DNA of 64,000 nucleotides from Pantoea stewartii subsp. stewartii (GTDB lineage Bacteria; Pseudomonadota; Gammaproteobacteria; Enterobacterales; Enterobacteriaceae): NCBI RefSeq assembly GCF_008801695.1, contig NZ_VZPF01000013.1, positions 1 to 64,000 of the forward strand, read 5' to 3'. Shown piece by piece: positions 26,399 to 34,699 of this stretch (position 1 is its first letter; each line of letters starts with the position of its first letter). The notes under the pieces were generated by a model. It saw only the letters and a program-made list of their open reading frames with translations, ran no database searches and was not told where the DNA came from. The position numbers and the translations under genes were made by a program.

Positions 26399-27410
26399 GA
26401 AAACGAAGCACGCCTATCTGCTGCAGGCTATTGACCTGAAAAAACACTATCCGGTGAAAAAAGGCTTATTTGGTCAGGAGCGGCTGGTCAAAGCGCTGGA
26501 TGGTGTCTCTTTTAACCTGGAGCGCGGAAAAACACTGGCCGTGGTGGGGGAGTCAGGCTGCGGCAAATCCACGTTAGGTCGTTTACTGACTATGATTGAA
26601 ACGCCGACGGAAGGGCAGCTTTACTGGCATGGTCAGGATTTATTAAAACACGATCCGCAGGCGCAAAAGCTGCGTCGACAGAAAATTCAGATCGTGTTTC
26701 AAAATCCCTATGGTTCGCTAAACCCGCGTAAAAAAGTCAGCCAGATTCTGGAAGAGCCGCTGATCATTAACACTTCGCTCACTAAAGCCGAGCGGCGTGA
26801 AAAAACGCTGGAAATGATGGCCAAAGTCGGTCTGAAAACCGAGCACTATGACCGTTATCCCCATATGTTTTCCGGAGGACAACGTCAGCGTATTGCGATT
26901 GCGCGTGGCCTGATGCTCGATCCGGATGTCTTAATCGCAGATGAACCGGTTTCGGCGTTGGACGTGTCAGTGCGTGCGCAGGTGCTTAACCTGATGATGG
27001 ATCTGCAGCAAGACATGGGGCTGTCTTATGTCTTCATCTCTCACGATCTGTCGGTGGCTGAACACATTGCAGATGACGTGATGGTGATGTACCTGGGACG
27101 CTGCGTTGAAAAGGGCAGTAAAGAGGCGATTTTTGCTCATCCCCGCCATCCTTACACCCAGGCGCTTCTGTCGGCCACGCCACGTCTGAATCCTGACGAT
27201 CGTCGTGAACGTATCAAGCTGACCGGTGAACTCCCCAGCCCGCTCAATCCGCCTCCGGGTTGCGCGTTCAATGCGCGCTGCCGTCGCCGTTTTGGCACCT
27301 GCGTTCAGTTACAGCCGAAACTGAAGCAGTACGGCGACCAGCAGATAGCCTGCTTTGCGGTTGATCAGGATGAAAACCAACTGATTGCGTCAGGTGATGT
27401 GACGCGCTAG
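26388..27410 (+). CDS. dppF: Dipeptide ABC transporter ATPase DppF
   Basis: DppF is the partner ATPase of DppD. The ATG at 26388 overlaps the dppD stop by 11 bp and gives 340 residues; a longer frame from 26286 lies inside dppD and is rejected. Motifs: Walker [16 protein letters not shown]-loop [15 protein letters not shown], signature [15 protein letters not shown], Walker [15 protein letters not shown], and H-loop [16 protein letters not shown]. The C-terminal cysteines ([14 protein letters not shown]) match the OppF type. It is the last gene of the operon. A short hairpin (GCGGAATC/GATTCCGC, 27425-27460) follows. Confidence 0.97.
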   Translation: MSPEKTKHAYLLQAIDLKKHYPVKKGLFGQERLVKALDGVSFNLERGKTLAVVGESGCGKSTLGRLLTMIETPTEGQLYWHGQDLLKHDPQAQKLRRQKIQIVFQNPYGSLNPRKKVSQILEEPLIINTSLTKAERREKTLEMMAKVGLKTEHYDRYPHMFSGGQRQRIAIARGLMLDPDVLIADEPVSALDVSVRAQVLNLMMDLQQDMGLSYVFISHDLSVAEHIADDVMVMYLGRCVEKGSKEAIFAHPRHPYTQALLSATPRLNPDDRRERIKLTGELPSPLNPPPGCAFNARCRRRFGTCVQLQPKLKQYGDQQIACFAVDQDENQLIASGDVTR

Positions 27411-27682
27411 AGATGTCCTGTCAGGCGGAATCCTTGTAGGTAAACGACAGGTGATTCCGCTTGACTGTAGAAGCCCGCAACGCTGTCGTTACCTTCCTGG
27501 CGTCACTCATCGCCAAAATGCACCGCTGGTTAGTGGCATGTTCTTCCTCTGCCCGTTCGCGACATTCATAAATCCTGGGATGTGACGTGCCGCCGGATTT
27601 GAAGAATACAGGTTTTGTTGGCCACGCATTCGCGTAGTAATACTTTACCAACCATAATTCAATATTCTCACAACCCTTAAGC
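27411..27682. other. dppF-to-MITE intergenic segment
   Basis: A perfect 8-bp inverted repeat (27425-27432 and 27453-27460) follows dppF. A 76-codon minus-strand frame (27421-27651, TTG start) has no recognisable motif and no ribosome binding site, so I do not call it a gene. Nothing else is seen. Confidence 0.35.
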
Positions 27683-27855
27683 GGCTTTGTTGAATAAATG
27701 GATTTTATGCTGTGGTACTATGAAAACGGTTGTTTCAGATAACATAAAATCAATGCATTACATGCTTGCGTATGACGGTGTTCTGTCTGGCATCAGCGTT
27801 TTCTACCAAAACAGTGCAGACAAAACAGAATGATTACCTATTATTCAACAAAGCC
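27683..27855 (+). mobile_element. IS903-type MITE, copy C
   Basis: This is a 173-bp element with the same terminal repeats as the copies at 14480, 16027 and 58618. It has the perfect 9-bp target duplication cccttaagc (27674-27682 and 27856-27864). It carries A at element position 75, as does copy D, whereas A and B have G. It lies between dppF and the cellulose operon, about 330 bp before bcsO, and does not break a recognisable gene. Confidence 0.95.
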
Positions 27856-28185
27856 CCCTTAAGCACCAATGTCAGAATGCTGTAAAAACGACAGTACACG
27901 AGACAGCTTTTTTTTGCTTTCCAATACAAGGAGTTGTGTTAGCCATGCTCCCCGGGTTAGTAGATACTTAGATGTTAATCATTGAGGCTGATATTTTACT
28001 TAAGGCTGTCTCAATAATTTTACGAAATATATGTGAGTTAGTGCTCATTTTTTGCTAAACACAACTAATTAGCATTAAGCTTTCTTATTGAATCTGTTGG
28101 TTTTGTAATCAGAATTATCTCACTGTGTTCAAATTATTATGATATATTCCTGGAAAAATCCTCCCTATGTTTTAGGTTGTGGTGT
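27856..28185 (+). promoter_or_regulatory. AT-rich control region upstream of the cellulose operon
   Basis: These 330 bases before bcsO are markedly richer in A+T than the surrounding genes, a usual sign of a regulated promoter region and of H-NS-bindable DNA. -10-like hexamers occur close to the gene (TATGAT at 28138-28143, TATATT at 28143-28148), but no good -35 pairs with them. The MITE's right end forms the left boundary. Confidence 0.4.
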
Positions 28186-28764
28186 ATGAAGAATTACGAC
28201 GACTTACAGCGTTTTAAGGAAAAGACAAAAACGCTCGATATCGCCTTTCAGGATATGTCAGGCCAATCGCAGGAAGCGGCGGAGAAAAGTAAATGGTCTC
28301 TCATTCGTCAACTGGCAAGTGACGATCAGCAAATGCCGTTTAGTGGTGGCCAGCGTATTGATTTACCCCAGCCACAACCGATTCAGGGTGATGAGTTTAG
28401 TCTGGACATGGGTTCAGCGTTAACTCAGAGCGCGCAGGTGTCGACGCCTGCATCTGCCTCTTCCCGTTCCCTCATAAACAGCCTGTCAGCCAGCGAGCCG
28501 CTTCCTGACGTGACTGAGCCTGCTTCACACGCTTCCTCTTCCCTGTTCCCGACATCCTCAGCAACGCCTCAGGCCGGGGTCGCCGTACAGAAGACGCATG
28601 CGCCGGTAACGGCACCTGACACTGCCCCCTCAATCCCGGCACGTCCTGAAGCAGAGAACGGTCGCTTCAGCGATCTGTTCCGTGCGCGTAACAGCGCGTC
28701 AGAGAATTTACCTAAAGAAACGTTATTAAAACCGTTACTGGAGAAGATTGCCTTATGCCGTTAG
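28186..28764 (+). CDS. bcsO: Cellulose biosynthesis protein BcsO
   Basis: BcsO is a poorly understood proline-rich accessory protein found in type I cellulose operons of enterobacteria such as Erwinia and Dickeya. The 192-residue product has the family's conserved start MKNYDDLQRFKEKT and DIAFQDMSGQ. A long low-complexity region rich in Pro, Ser, Ala and Thr follows (about residues 60-150), then a short conserved tail with RFSDLFRARN. There is no signal peptide, so it is probably cytoplasmic. The ATG at 28186 is chosen over an upstream start nine bases earlier. Its end overlaps the bcsQ start by 10 bp, indicating coupled translation. I recognise the family mainly from the N-terminus and the context. 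Confidence 0.8.
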   Translation: MKNYDDLQRFKEKTKTLDIAFQDMSGQSQEAAEKSKWSLIRQLASDDQQMPFSGGQRIDLPQPQPIQGDEFSLDMGSALTQSAQVSTPASASSRSLINSLSASEPLPDVTEPASHASSSLFPTSSATPQAGVAVQKTHAPVTAPDTAPSIPARPEAENGRFSDLFRARNSASENLPKETLLKPLLEKIALCR

Positions 28765-29558
28765 TTTGTGTGTGCTCGCCCAAAGGTGGGGTGGGAAAAA
28801 CTACGTTGGCAGCCAATCTGGCTTGGAGTCTGGCCCGATCGGGTAGCAAGGTATTGGCAATTGATTTTGATGTACAGAATGCATTGCGTCTTCATTTCGG
28901 CGTTCCCCTGAATGACGGACGGGGTTTCGTTGCTCGCTCAGAGGAGCAGGCTGACTGGAGCCAGTCTATTTTGACGACCGGAGGGAACATTTTTGTTCTG
29001 CCTTACGGCAATGTTACCGAAGCCCAGCGTGAGCGGTTCGAAGAGAATCTGACTAAAGACCCGCATTTTCTCAAGCGAGGCCTTGATACGTTACTGAACT
29101 ATCCCGGCCTGGTGATGGTAGCGGACTTTCCTCCCGGACCCGGACCTGCGCTTAAAGCCATCAGGGCGTTAGCCGATATGCATTTGGTCGTTATGTTGGC
29201 GGATACCGCCTCCGTGTCACTGTTACCCCATATTGAAGAAAACCGCCTGATTGGGCAGCCGCTGAACAGCCGGCACGGTCACTATTTTATCCTCAACCAG
29301 TGCGACAATCGCCGGAATATCAATCGCGATGTGACCGCTTTTCTTCAGCAACGGCTGGGCGATACGCTCCTGGGGCAGATTCATCGTGATGAAAGTGTGG
29401 GTGAGGCCAACGCCTCGCAGCAATCCGTTTATGATTTCAGCCCTGCCTCTGCTGCTGCCTTTGATATCGAACTGATCACCAAGCGTGTCGCCAGTATTCT
29501 GAATATCACGGTGGGGAATGGCGAAGTTCAGGCGCAAATTAACACCGGTAACTACTAA
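28755..29558 (+). CDS. bcsQ: Cellulose biosynthesis protein BcsQ (ParA/MinD-like)
   Basis: BcsQ is a MinD/ParA-family ATPase associated with the cellulose synthase complex and, in E. coli, with its placement at the cell pole. The 267-residue product has the deviant Walker A motif CSPKGGVGKTTLAANLAWSL at residues 7-26, the A' region AIDFDVQNALRLHFG, and MVADFPPGPGPALKAI as the Walker B region. It overlaps bcsO by 10 bp at its start. If bcsA starts at 29518 it overlaps that gene by 41 bp; if bcsA starts at 29611 a 52-bp gap separates them. Confidence 0.94.
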   Translation: MPLVCVCSPKGGVGKTTLAANLAWSLARSGSKVLAIDFDVQNALRLHFGVPLNDGRGFVARSEEQADWSQSILTTGGNIFVLPYGNVTEAQRERFEENLTKDPHFLKRGLDTLLNYPGLVMVADFPPGPGPALKAIRALADMHLVVMLADTASVSLLPHIEENRLIGQPLNSRHGHYFILNQCDNRRNINRDVTAFLQQRLGDTLLGQIHRDESVGEANASQQSVYDFSPASAAAFDIELITKRVASILNITVGNGEVQAQINTGNY

Positions 29559-31719
29559 ATGTAATGACCTGCTCCGGCAGGTTAAAAAAACAGCTCTTTC
29601 AGGGTGGGTCATGGGTAAACTTGGGTTTTACCTGCTGCTGCTGGTGCTTGCACCTGTTGCTGCGGTGATTATTATCACGCCGATGGATAGTCAAAAACAG
29701 TATATTTTTGGCTTGATTAGCATTGGTATGGTGTTTTTATTGGGGTTCAGTAAAAGCCGTAAAATAACGGTAGTGATGGTTATTCTTTCCGCCCTGATGT
29801 CATCCCGCTATATATGGTGGCGGACGACGGAAACACTGTATTTTAATTCTGAAATCGAAGCGATTCTTGGCATTGGCTTATATATTGCGGAACTGTATGT
29901 CTGGCTGATCCTTATACTCGGCTTCCTGCAAACCACATGGCCATTAAAGCGAACGATTGAACCCCTGCCGGAGGACACCAGCCTGTGGCCAACGGTTGAT
30001 GTCTATATCCCCACGTATAATGAAAGTCTTGATGTCGTACGTGACACTGTTCTGGCCGCACAGTGCATTGACTATCCGCGTGACAAGATAAAGGTTTACC
30101 TGCTTGACGATGGAAAACGCCGGGAGTTTGCTGTATTCGCGGCCGACGTGGGTGTGGGCTACATCACGCGCGACGATAACAGCCATGCCAAAGCCGGTAA
30201 TCTTAATCACGCAATGAAGATCACAAAAGGTGAACTGATTTGCGTGTTTGACTGCGACCACGTAGCGACCCGCACATTTTTACAGGCAACGGTGGGCCCG
30301 TTCCTGAAAGATCCTAAGCTGGCGCTGTTACAGACGCCGCACTATTTTTATTCGCCCGATCCTTTTGAACGCAATCTGCGCGCAGCGCGCAGTATTCCTA
30401 ATGAGGGTGCGCTGTTCTATGGTCCGGTGCAGCAGGGTAATGACAACTGGAACGCGACTTTCTTCTGCGGTTCCTGTGCCGTCATTCGTCGTTCTGCGCT
30501 GGAAGAGATTGGCGGTTTCGCCGTCGAAACGGTGACCGAAGATGCCCATACGGCGTTGAAAATGCAGCGTCGTGGGTGGGGATCGGCCTTTCTGGCCATT
30601 CCTCTGGCTGCAGGTCTGGCGACTGAACGTCTGGGCCTGCACGTAATACAACGTACCCGCTGGGCCCGCGGAATGACGCAGATTTTCCGCGTCGATAACC
30701 CACTTTTGGGTCGTGGCTTAAAGTGGCAACAGCGGCTTTGCTATCTCAATGCCATGCTGCATTTCCAGTTTGGTCTGCCGCGCGTCATCTTCCTGACCGC
30801 GCCGCTGGCTTATCTGTTGTTCAATCTGAATATTATCCATTCGTCAGCATCGCTTATTTTTGCTTATGTCCTGCCTCATCTGGTGCTGTCGTTGTCGGTA
30901 AACTCGCGTATGAATGGCCGTTTCCGCTACACCTTCTGGGGGGAAATTTATGAAACCGTCATGTGTTTCCACCTGGTGATTCCGACGATTTTGACATTGC
31001 TGTCACCTAAGCATGGCAAATTTAACGTAACGGACAAAGGCGGCGTACTGGATCAGGGCTTCTTCGATTTCCATATTGTTCGCCCGCACGTCATCGTTGC
31101 GCTATTGCTCAGCATTGGCATCGTAGCGGGTATCGTGCGTGCGACGATGCATGACTATTTTGGTGTCGATCCTTACGTGATTGCCCTTAACGTAGGCTGG
31201 GCGATCTTCAGCTTAATTATTTTAATGGCCGCGATTGCGGTCGCGCGTGAAACCAAGCAGGTACGAAAAACGATTCGTATCGAGGTGCAAATTCCGGCCA
31301 TTATTCATTACGCCAGCGGTATTTCCTCGCGCACTATGACCAGCGATCTCTCAATGGGAGGCGCGCATCTGGACGCACCGGATAACCGTCATGAGCATGA
31401 CACGATTGAAGAGATCGATCTGTTGCTGAAATCCGGCACGATTACTATCCCGGCAAGCAAAATTTCCGGCGATGAAGAGAGCATTCGTCTCAGCTTTGGC
31501 GCAATGCCGCTGTCGCGTCGTCGCGAACTGGTGCGTGTGGTACTGGCGCGAGCGGATGCATGGATTCAGCCTGAATATAAGCAAGATAACCCCCTTACTT
31601 CTTTGGGTACCATTATTCGTACTGTTTTCGAACTGTTCTGGCTGACCTGGTTAGATCGCCGTGAGAAACGTAAAGGCGGAGCGCAAAACGTGGCGGTGAA
31701 AGAGGACAGTGCAGTATGA
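29518..31719 (+). CDS. bcsA: Cellulose synthase catalytic subunit BcsA
   Basis: BcsA polymerises UDP-glucose into beta-1,4-glucan and extrudes it through the inner membrane. In the 733-residue frame the GT2 domain shows LLDDGK (Asp197-Asp198), DCDH (Asp245/Asp247), FFCGSC (325-330), TED (340-342) and QRTRW (388-392). Transmembrane segments flank the catalytic domain. The C-terminal PilZ domain (about 580-690) carries RKTIR-type arginines and DLSMGG, which bind the activator c-di-GMP. The frame can start at 29518, overlapping bcsQ by 41 bp, or at the ATG at 29611 (MGKLGFYLLLL, 702 residues), which sits behind AGGGTGGG and looks more like the usual BcsA N-terminus. Both are kept as options. The stop overlaps the bcsB start by 4 bp. 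Confidence 0.95.
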   Translation: MAKFRRKLTPVTTKCNDLLRQVKKTALSGWVMGKLGFYLLLLVLAPVAAVIIITPMDSQKQYIFGLISIGMVFLLGFSKSRKITVVMVILSALMSSRYIWWRTTETLYFNSEIEAILGIGLYIAELYVWLILILGFLQTTWPLKRTIEPLPEDTSLWPTVDVYIPTYNESLDVVRDTVLAAQCIDYPRDKIKVYLLDDGKRREFAVFAADVGVGYITRDDNSHAKAGNLNHAMKITKGELICVFDCDHVATRTFLQATVGPFLKDPKLALLQTPHYFYSPDPFERNLRAARSIPNEGALFYGPVQQGNDNWNATFFCGSCAVIRRSALEEIGGFAVETVTEDAHTALKMQRRGWGSAFLAIPLAAGLATERLGLHVIQRTRWARGMTQIFRVDNPLLGRGLKWQQRLCYLNAMLHFQFGLPRVIFLTAPLAYLLFNLNIIHSSASLIFAYVLPHLVLSLSVNSRMNGRFRYTFWGEIYETVMCFHLVIPTILTLLSPKHGKFNVTDKGGVLDQGFFDFHIVRPHVIVALLLSIGIVAGIVRATMHDYFGVDPYVIALNVGWAIFSLIILMAAIAVARETKQVRKTIRIEVQIPAIIHYASGISSRTMTSDLSMGGAHLDAPDNRHEHDTIEEIDLLLKSGTITIPASKISGDEESIRLSFGAMPLSRRRELVRVVLARADAWIQPEYKQDNPLTSLGTIIRTVFELFWLTWLDRREKRKGGAQNVAVKEDSAV

Positions 31720-34688
31720 GAATGTTGATACAGTCGATGCTTGCAGGGTCGCTTTCGGCTGCATTGTGGGCTCTGCCGGCGTCGGCAGAGGCGCCCGTTG
31801 CCGGTAATAACGCCAGCCTTACTGCGGTAAATAACGGCCAGACCACGGACAGCAATGCGGTGTTAAACAACAGCGCGGCACCGGAAAGTGGCGCGGTGCC
31901 GAATAACAGCGCAGTAATCAACAACAGCCCTGCGACAGGTAGCAGTGCTGCCCCGATCATGAGGACTGCAGCGGATGGTAATACCACCCTCAACAACAGC
32001 GCCGCACCTGGCAGCAACGCAGTAATCAACAACAGCCCTGCGACAGGTAGTAGTGCTGCCCCGATCATGAGGACTGCAACGGATGGCGATACCACCCTCA
32101 ACAACAGCGCCGCACCTGGCAGCAACGCAGTAATCAACAACAGCCCTGTGCCAGATAGCAGTGCTGCCCCGATCATGAGGACTGCACCGGATAGCAATAC
32201 CACACCAAACAACAGCCCAGCGCCAGACAGCAATGCCGGGCTGAATAACAGCGCAGCCCCAGCAGCCAGCACCGGGGCAGAGAACCCTGCGGTATCAACC
32301 TCAACTCATGAGGCGACTTCCGGATCGGCGATGCCGAATGGCGGGACAGCCGCTGCGCCGTCTGCCAGCAGCCCTGCTACCGTCACCCATGACAGCAGCG
32401 CGCTGTCGAGCGTACCGCCACCGGCGGGGCTTGATAACGCAGAACCGGCCCTGGAAGCGGCGGCGGGTGCAACCCCTTATGCACCGGGTCAGGCTACGGC
32501 GACCGCGATGGCCAGCAGCATGCTCAATCAGCCCGTCAGCAGCACGCTGAGCGTGGCGCAAATGGGGCAGCGGCAGGGGATTACGCTGACCGGTGGTCAA
32601 CTGCAATCGGGTATCCTGTTTACGTTGCCAGGCGATGAGGTAGTGACCAACGCACGCCTTAACCTGTCGCTGCGCGTTTCCCAGGCGCTGGCGGCACGTA
32701 ATACTTCTCTGCAGTTAATGTTAAACGGCCAACCGCTCGGTACGCTGCCGTTAGGTTCGGGCGACAGTGATGAAAGCGATTACCAGCTGGACATTCCGGC
32801 GGCCATGATCGTGTCCAACAACAACCTGAGTTTTAAAATTAACGACGCCGATAAGCTGTTGTGCGAAAAAGACAGTGCGGAACAGTATCAGGTGACTATT
32901 CTGCCCAAAACGATGTTGAGCCTTGAAGGCCAGCAGTTAAATATTGGCACCAGCCTGCGTAACTTCCCGCGGCCATTTATTGACCCGCAACGTATGACCG
33001 CAGCGGATGTCACGTTTGCCTTTACCAACAGCGTTTCACCCGACACGGTCACTGCGGCAGTGCTGGTGGCATCCTGGTTGGGCATTCAAAGTGATTACCG
33101 CGGCATCAGCTTCCCGGTTGTCCGCGGTACGCTGCCGGAAAAAAACGGCATCTTGTTTGGTCATCCCGGTGACAAGATTGGCACACTGACCTTTCCTGCC
33201 AGTTCAGGGCCCACCCTGCAAATGGTCGATAATCCAGGCAATCCGGTGTATAAGCTGCTGCTGGTGAGTGGCGCAGACGAAAATCAGTTGCGCCAGGCCG
33301 CGAATCGTCTGACAACCCAGCCCCTGACCACCGATGGCAGCATGTTACAGGTTAAGCCGCAATCCATTGCCAGTCGCAGTCCTTACGATGCGCCTCGCTG
33401 GATCAATACGCTCCATCCTGTCCGTCTGGGTCAGCTGTTGCGCAAAGATCAAAGCCTTACCGCGACCGGTATCTGGCACGATGCGATGCGGGTTAATTTC
33501 CGCGCAGCGCCCGATCTGTTTTTGTGGGATGGGGATACGGTTCCGCTCCATTTGCATTACCGCTTTCCGTCAGAGACCTGGATTGATGAGAAAAACTCAC
33601 TGCTCAATGTCACCCTGAACGGAACTTTCCTGCGTAATCTGACCGTCAATAAAGAGGGGCTTCTGGAAAGCGTCTGGCACCGCCTGGGTGGCGATGCGCG
33701 TCAGGAGCATTACCAGATTAACCTCGATCCCTATCTGATTTACGGCGATAACCAGCTGGCGCTCTATTTTAATATTAAGCCCAAGGCCGATGCGCCCTGC
33801 GGCGTGTTACTCAACAACAATATTAAGAGCCGAATTGAAGAGGACTCCTGGATCGATCTGAGTCACACGCGGCACTTTAGCATGTTGCCTAACCTGTCCT
33901 ATTTTGTGGGCGCTTCGTTTCCGTTTTCCCGTCTGGCGGACTTTTCACAAACCACACTACTGCTGCCTGGGCAGCCCAGCGATGCGGAAATTTCCACGCT
34001 GTTAAATCTGTCCGCTCGCGCGGGAAATGCGACGGGTGTTGTCCTGGCACAGAATCAGGTGTTGTTTGGTCTGCCAAACGGCGGCAATAACCTGGCACGG
34101 GTTCAGCAAACGGATTTACTGGCCGTGAGCACGACCGGAAACAGCGCATTCAATCAGGCAATGCTCGAAAACTCGCCTTATGACGCTAACGGCAGCGCGC
34201 TGGGTGTGAAAGAACCGACCACGCTTGAAAAACTGCGCAGCTGGCTGATGGGTGACTGGTATCGTCAACCACTGGATGCCGATCGCTATTTCTCTTCGAA
34301 TGAGTCCTGGCGTGGTTTTCTGAGTTACCGCTCGACATGGAACCCGGATCGTCTGGTCGTGATGGCGGTTGCTACCAGTGACGACCAGTTGCTGAGATTA
34401 CATGGTGACCTCAGCTCTGCCCGTATTAATGCGGCGGTAAGAGGCGATACTGCCATTATTACCGATGAGAATGGCATCCGAAGCTTCCGGGTTGGGCCGC
34501 AGTTTCCCAGTGGGGAAATGCCGTGGTACATGATGGTGGTATGGTATGCCAACCAGCACTCGGTATTAATGGCGCTGGCTGCGCTGCTGTTTTCCGCCGT
34601 GGTGGGCAGTGCCGCGTGGGCCATGTTGAAACGACATGCCTCGCGTCGACTGCAGGCAAATGATAATCGCGATGCCGGTAAGAAGTAA
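31716..34688 (+). CDS. bcsB: Cellulose synthase regulatory subunit BcsB, with a repeat-rich extension
   Basis: BcsB is the periplasmic, membrane-anchored partner of BcsA that guides the glucan chain. The product is 990 residues, roughly 200 more than E. coli BcsB (779). After a signal peptide (cleavage near SAEA, residues 22-25), residues about 27-270 are low-complexity Asn/Ser/Ala/Pro/Thr sequence. This part contains three successive 36-residue repeats of the type SAAPGSNAVINN-SPATGSS-AAPIMRTATDGDTTLNN. The conserved protein begins near QRQGITLTGG, with FTLPGDEVVTNARLNL and later blocks including NLSYFVGASFPFSRLADFSQ. It ends in a C-terminal membrane anchor (LMALAALLFSAVVGSAAWAML). The extension is in frame and uncorrupted, so the gene appears functional. 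Confidence 0.93.
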   Translation: MRMLIQSMLAGSLSAALWALPASAEAPVAGNNASLTAVNNGQTTDSNAVLNNSAAPESGAVPNNSAVINNSPATGSSAAPIMRTAADGNTTLNNSAAPGSNAVINNSPATGSSAAPIMRTATDGDTTLNNSAAPGSNAVINNSPVPDSSAAPIMRTAPDSNTTPNNSPAPDSNAGLNNSAAPAASTGAENPAVSTSTHEATSGSAMPNGGTAAAPSASSPATVTHDSSALSSVPPPAGLDNAEPALEAAAGATPYAPGQATATAMASSMLNQPVSSTLSVAQMGQRQGITLTGGQLQSGILFTLPGDEVVTNARLNLSLRVSQALAARNTSLQLMLNGQPLGTLPLGSGDSDESDYQLDIPAAMIVSNNNLSFKINDADKLLCEKDSAEQYQVTILPKTMLSLEGQQLNIGTSLRNFPRPFIDPQRMTAADVTFAFTNSVSPDTVTAAVLVASWLGIQSDYRGISFPVVRGTLPEKNGILFGHPGDKIGTLTFPASSGPTLQMVDNPGNPVYKLLLVSGADENQLRQAANRLTTQPLTTDGSMLQVKPQSIASRSPYDAPRWINTLHPVRLGQLLRKDQSLTATGIWHDAMRVNFRAAPDLFLWDGDTVPLHLHYRFPSETWIDEKNSLLNVTLNGTFLRNLTVNKEGLLESVWHRLGGDARQEHYQINLDPYLIYGDNQLALYFNIKPKADAPCGVLLNNNIKSRIEEDSWIDLSHTRHFSMLPNLSYFVGASFPFSRLADFSQTTLLLPGQPSDAEISTLLNLSARAGNATGVVLAQNQVLFGLPNGGNNLARVQQTDLLAVSTTGNSAFNQAMLENSPYDANGSALGVKEPTTLEKLRSWLMGDWYRQPLDADRYFSSNESWRGFLSYRSTWNPDRLVVMAVATSDDQLLRLHGDLSSARINAAVRGDTAIITDENGIRSFRVGPQFPSGEMPWYMMVVWYANQHSVLMALAALLFSAVVGSAAWAMLKRHASRRLQANDNRDAGKK
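31860..32220 (+). repeat. 108-bp tandem repeats inside bcsB
   Basis: A 108-bp unit (36 codons) is repeated about three times with partial flanking copies. The shared string agtaatcaacaacagccc begins at 31913, 32021 and 32129, exactly 108 bp apart each time. The copies differ by a few substitutions and keep the reading frame. Such near-identical coding repeats can expand or contract by recombination or slippage in multiples of 36 residues. Confidence 0.93.
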
Positions 34689-34699
34689 GGGCCATAATA

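Noticed and set aside
27421-27651. A 76-codon minus-strand frame after dppF
   Set aside because: TTG start, no ribosome binding site, no recognisable motif, and it overlaps a hairpin.
31613-32272. A 219-codon minus-strand frame opposite bcsA/bcsB
   Set aside because: Its repetitive Leu/Ala sequence is the antisense image of the bcsB tandem repeats, so it is a shadow, not a gene.
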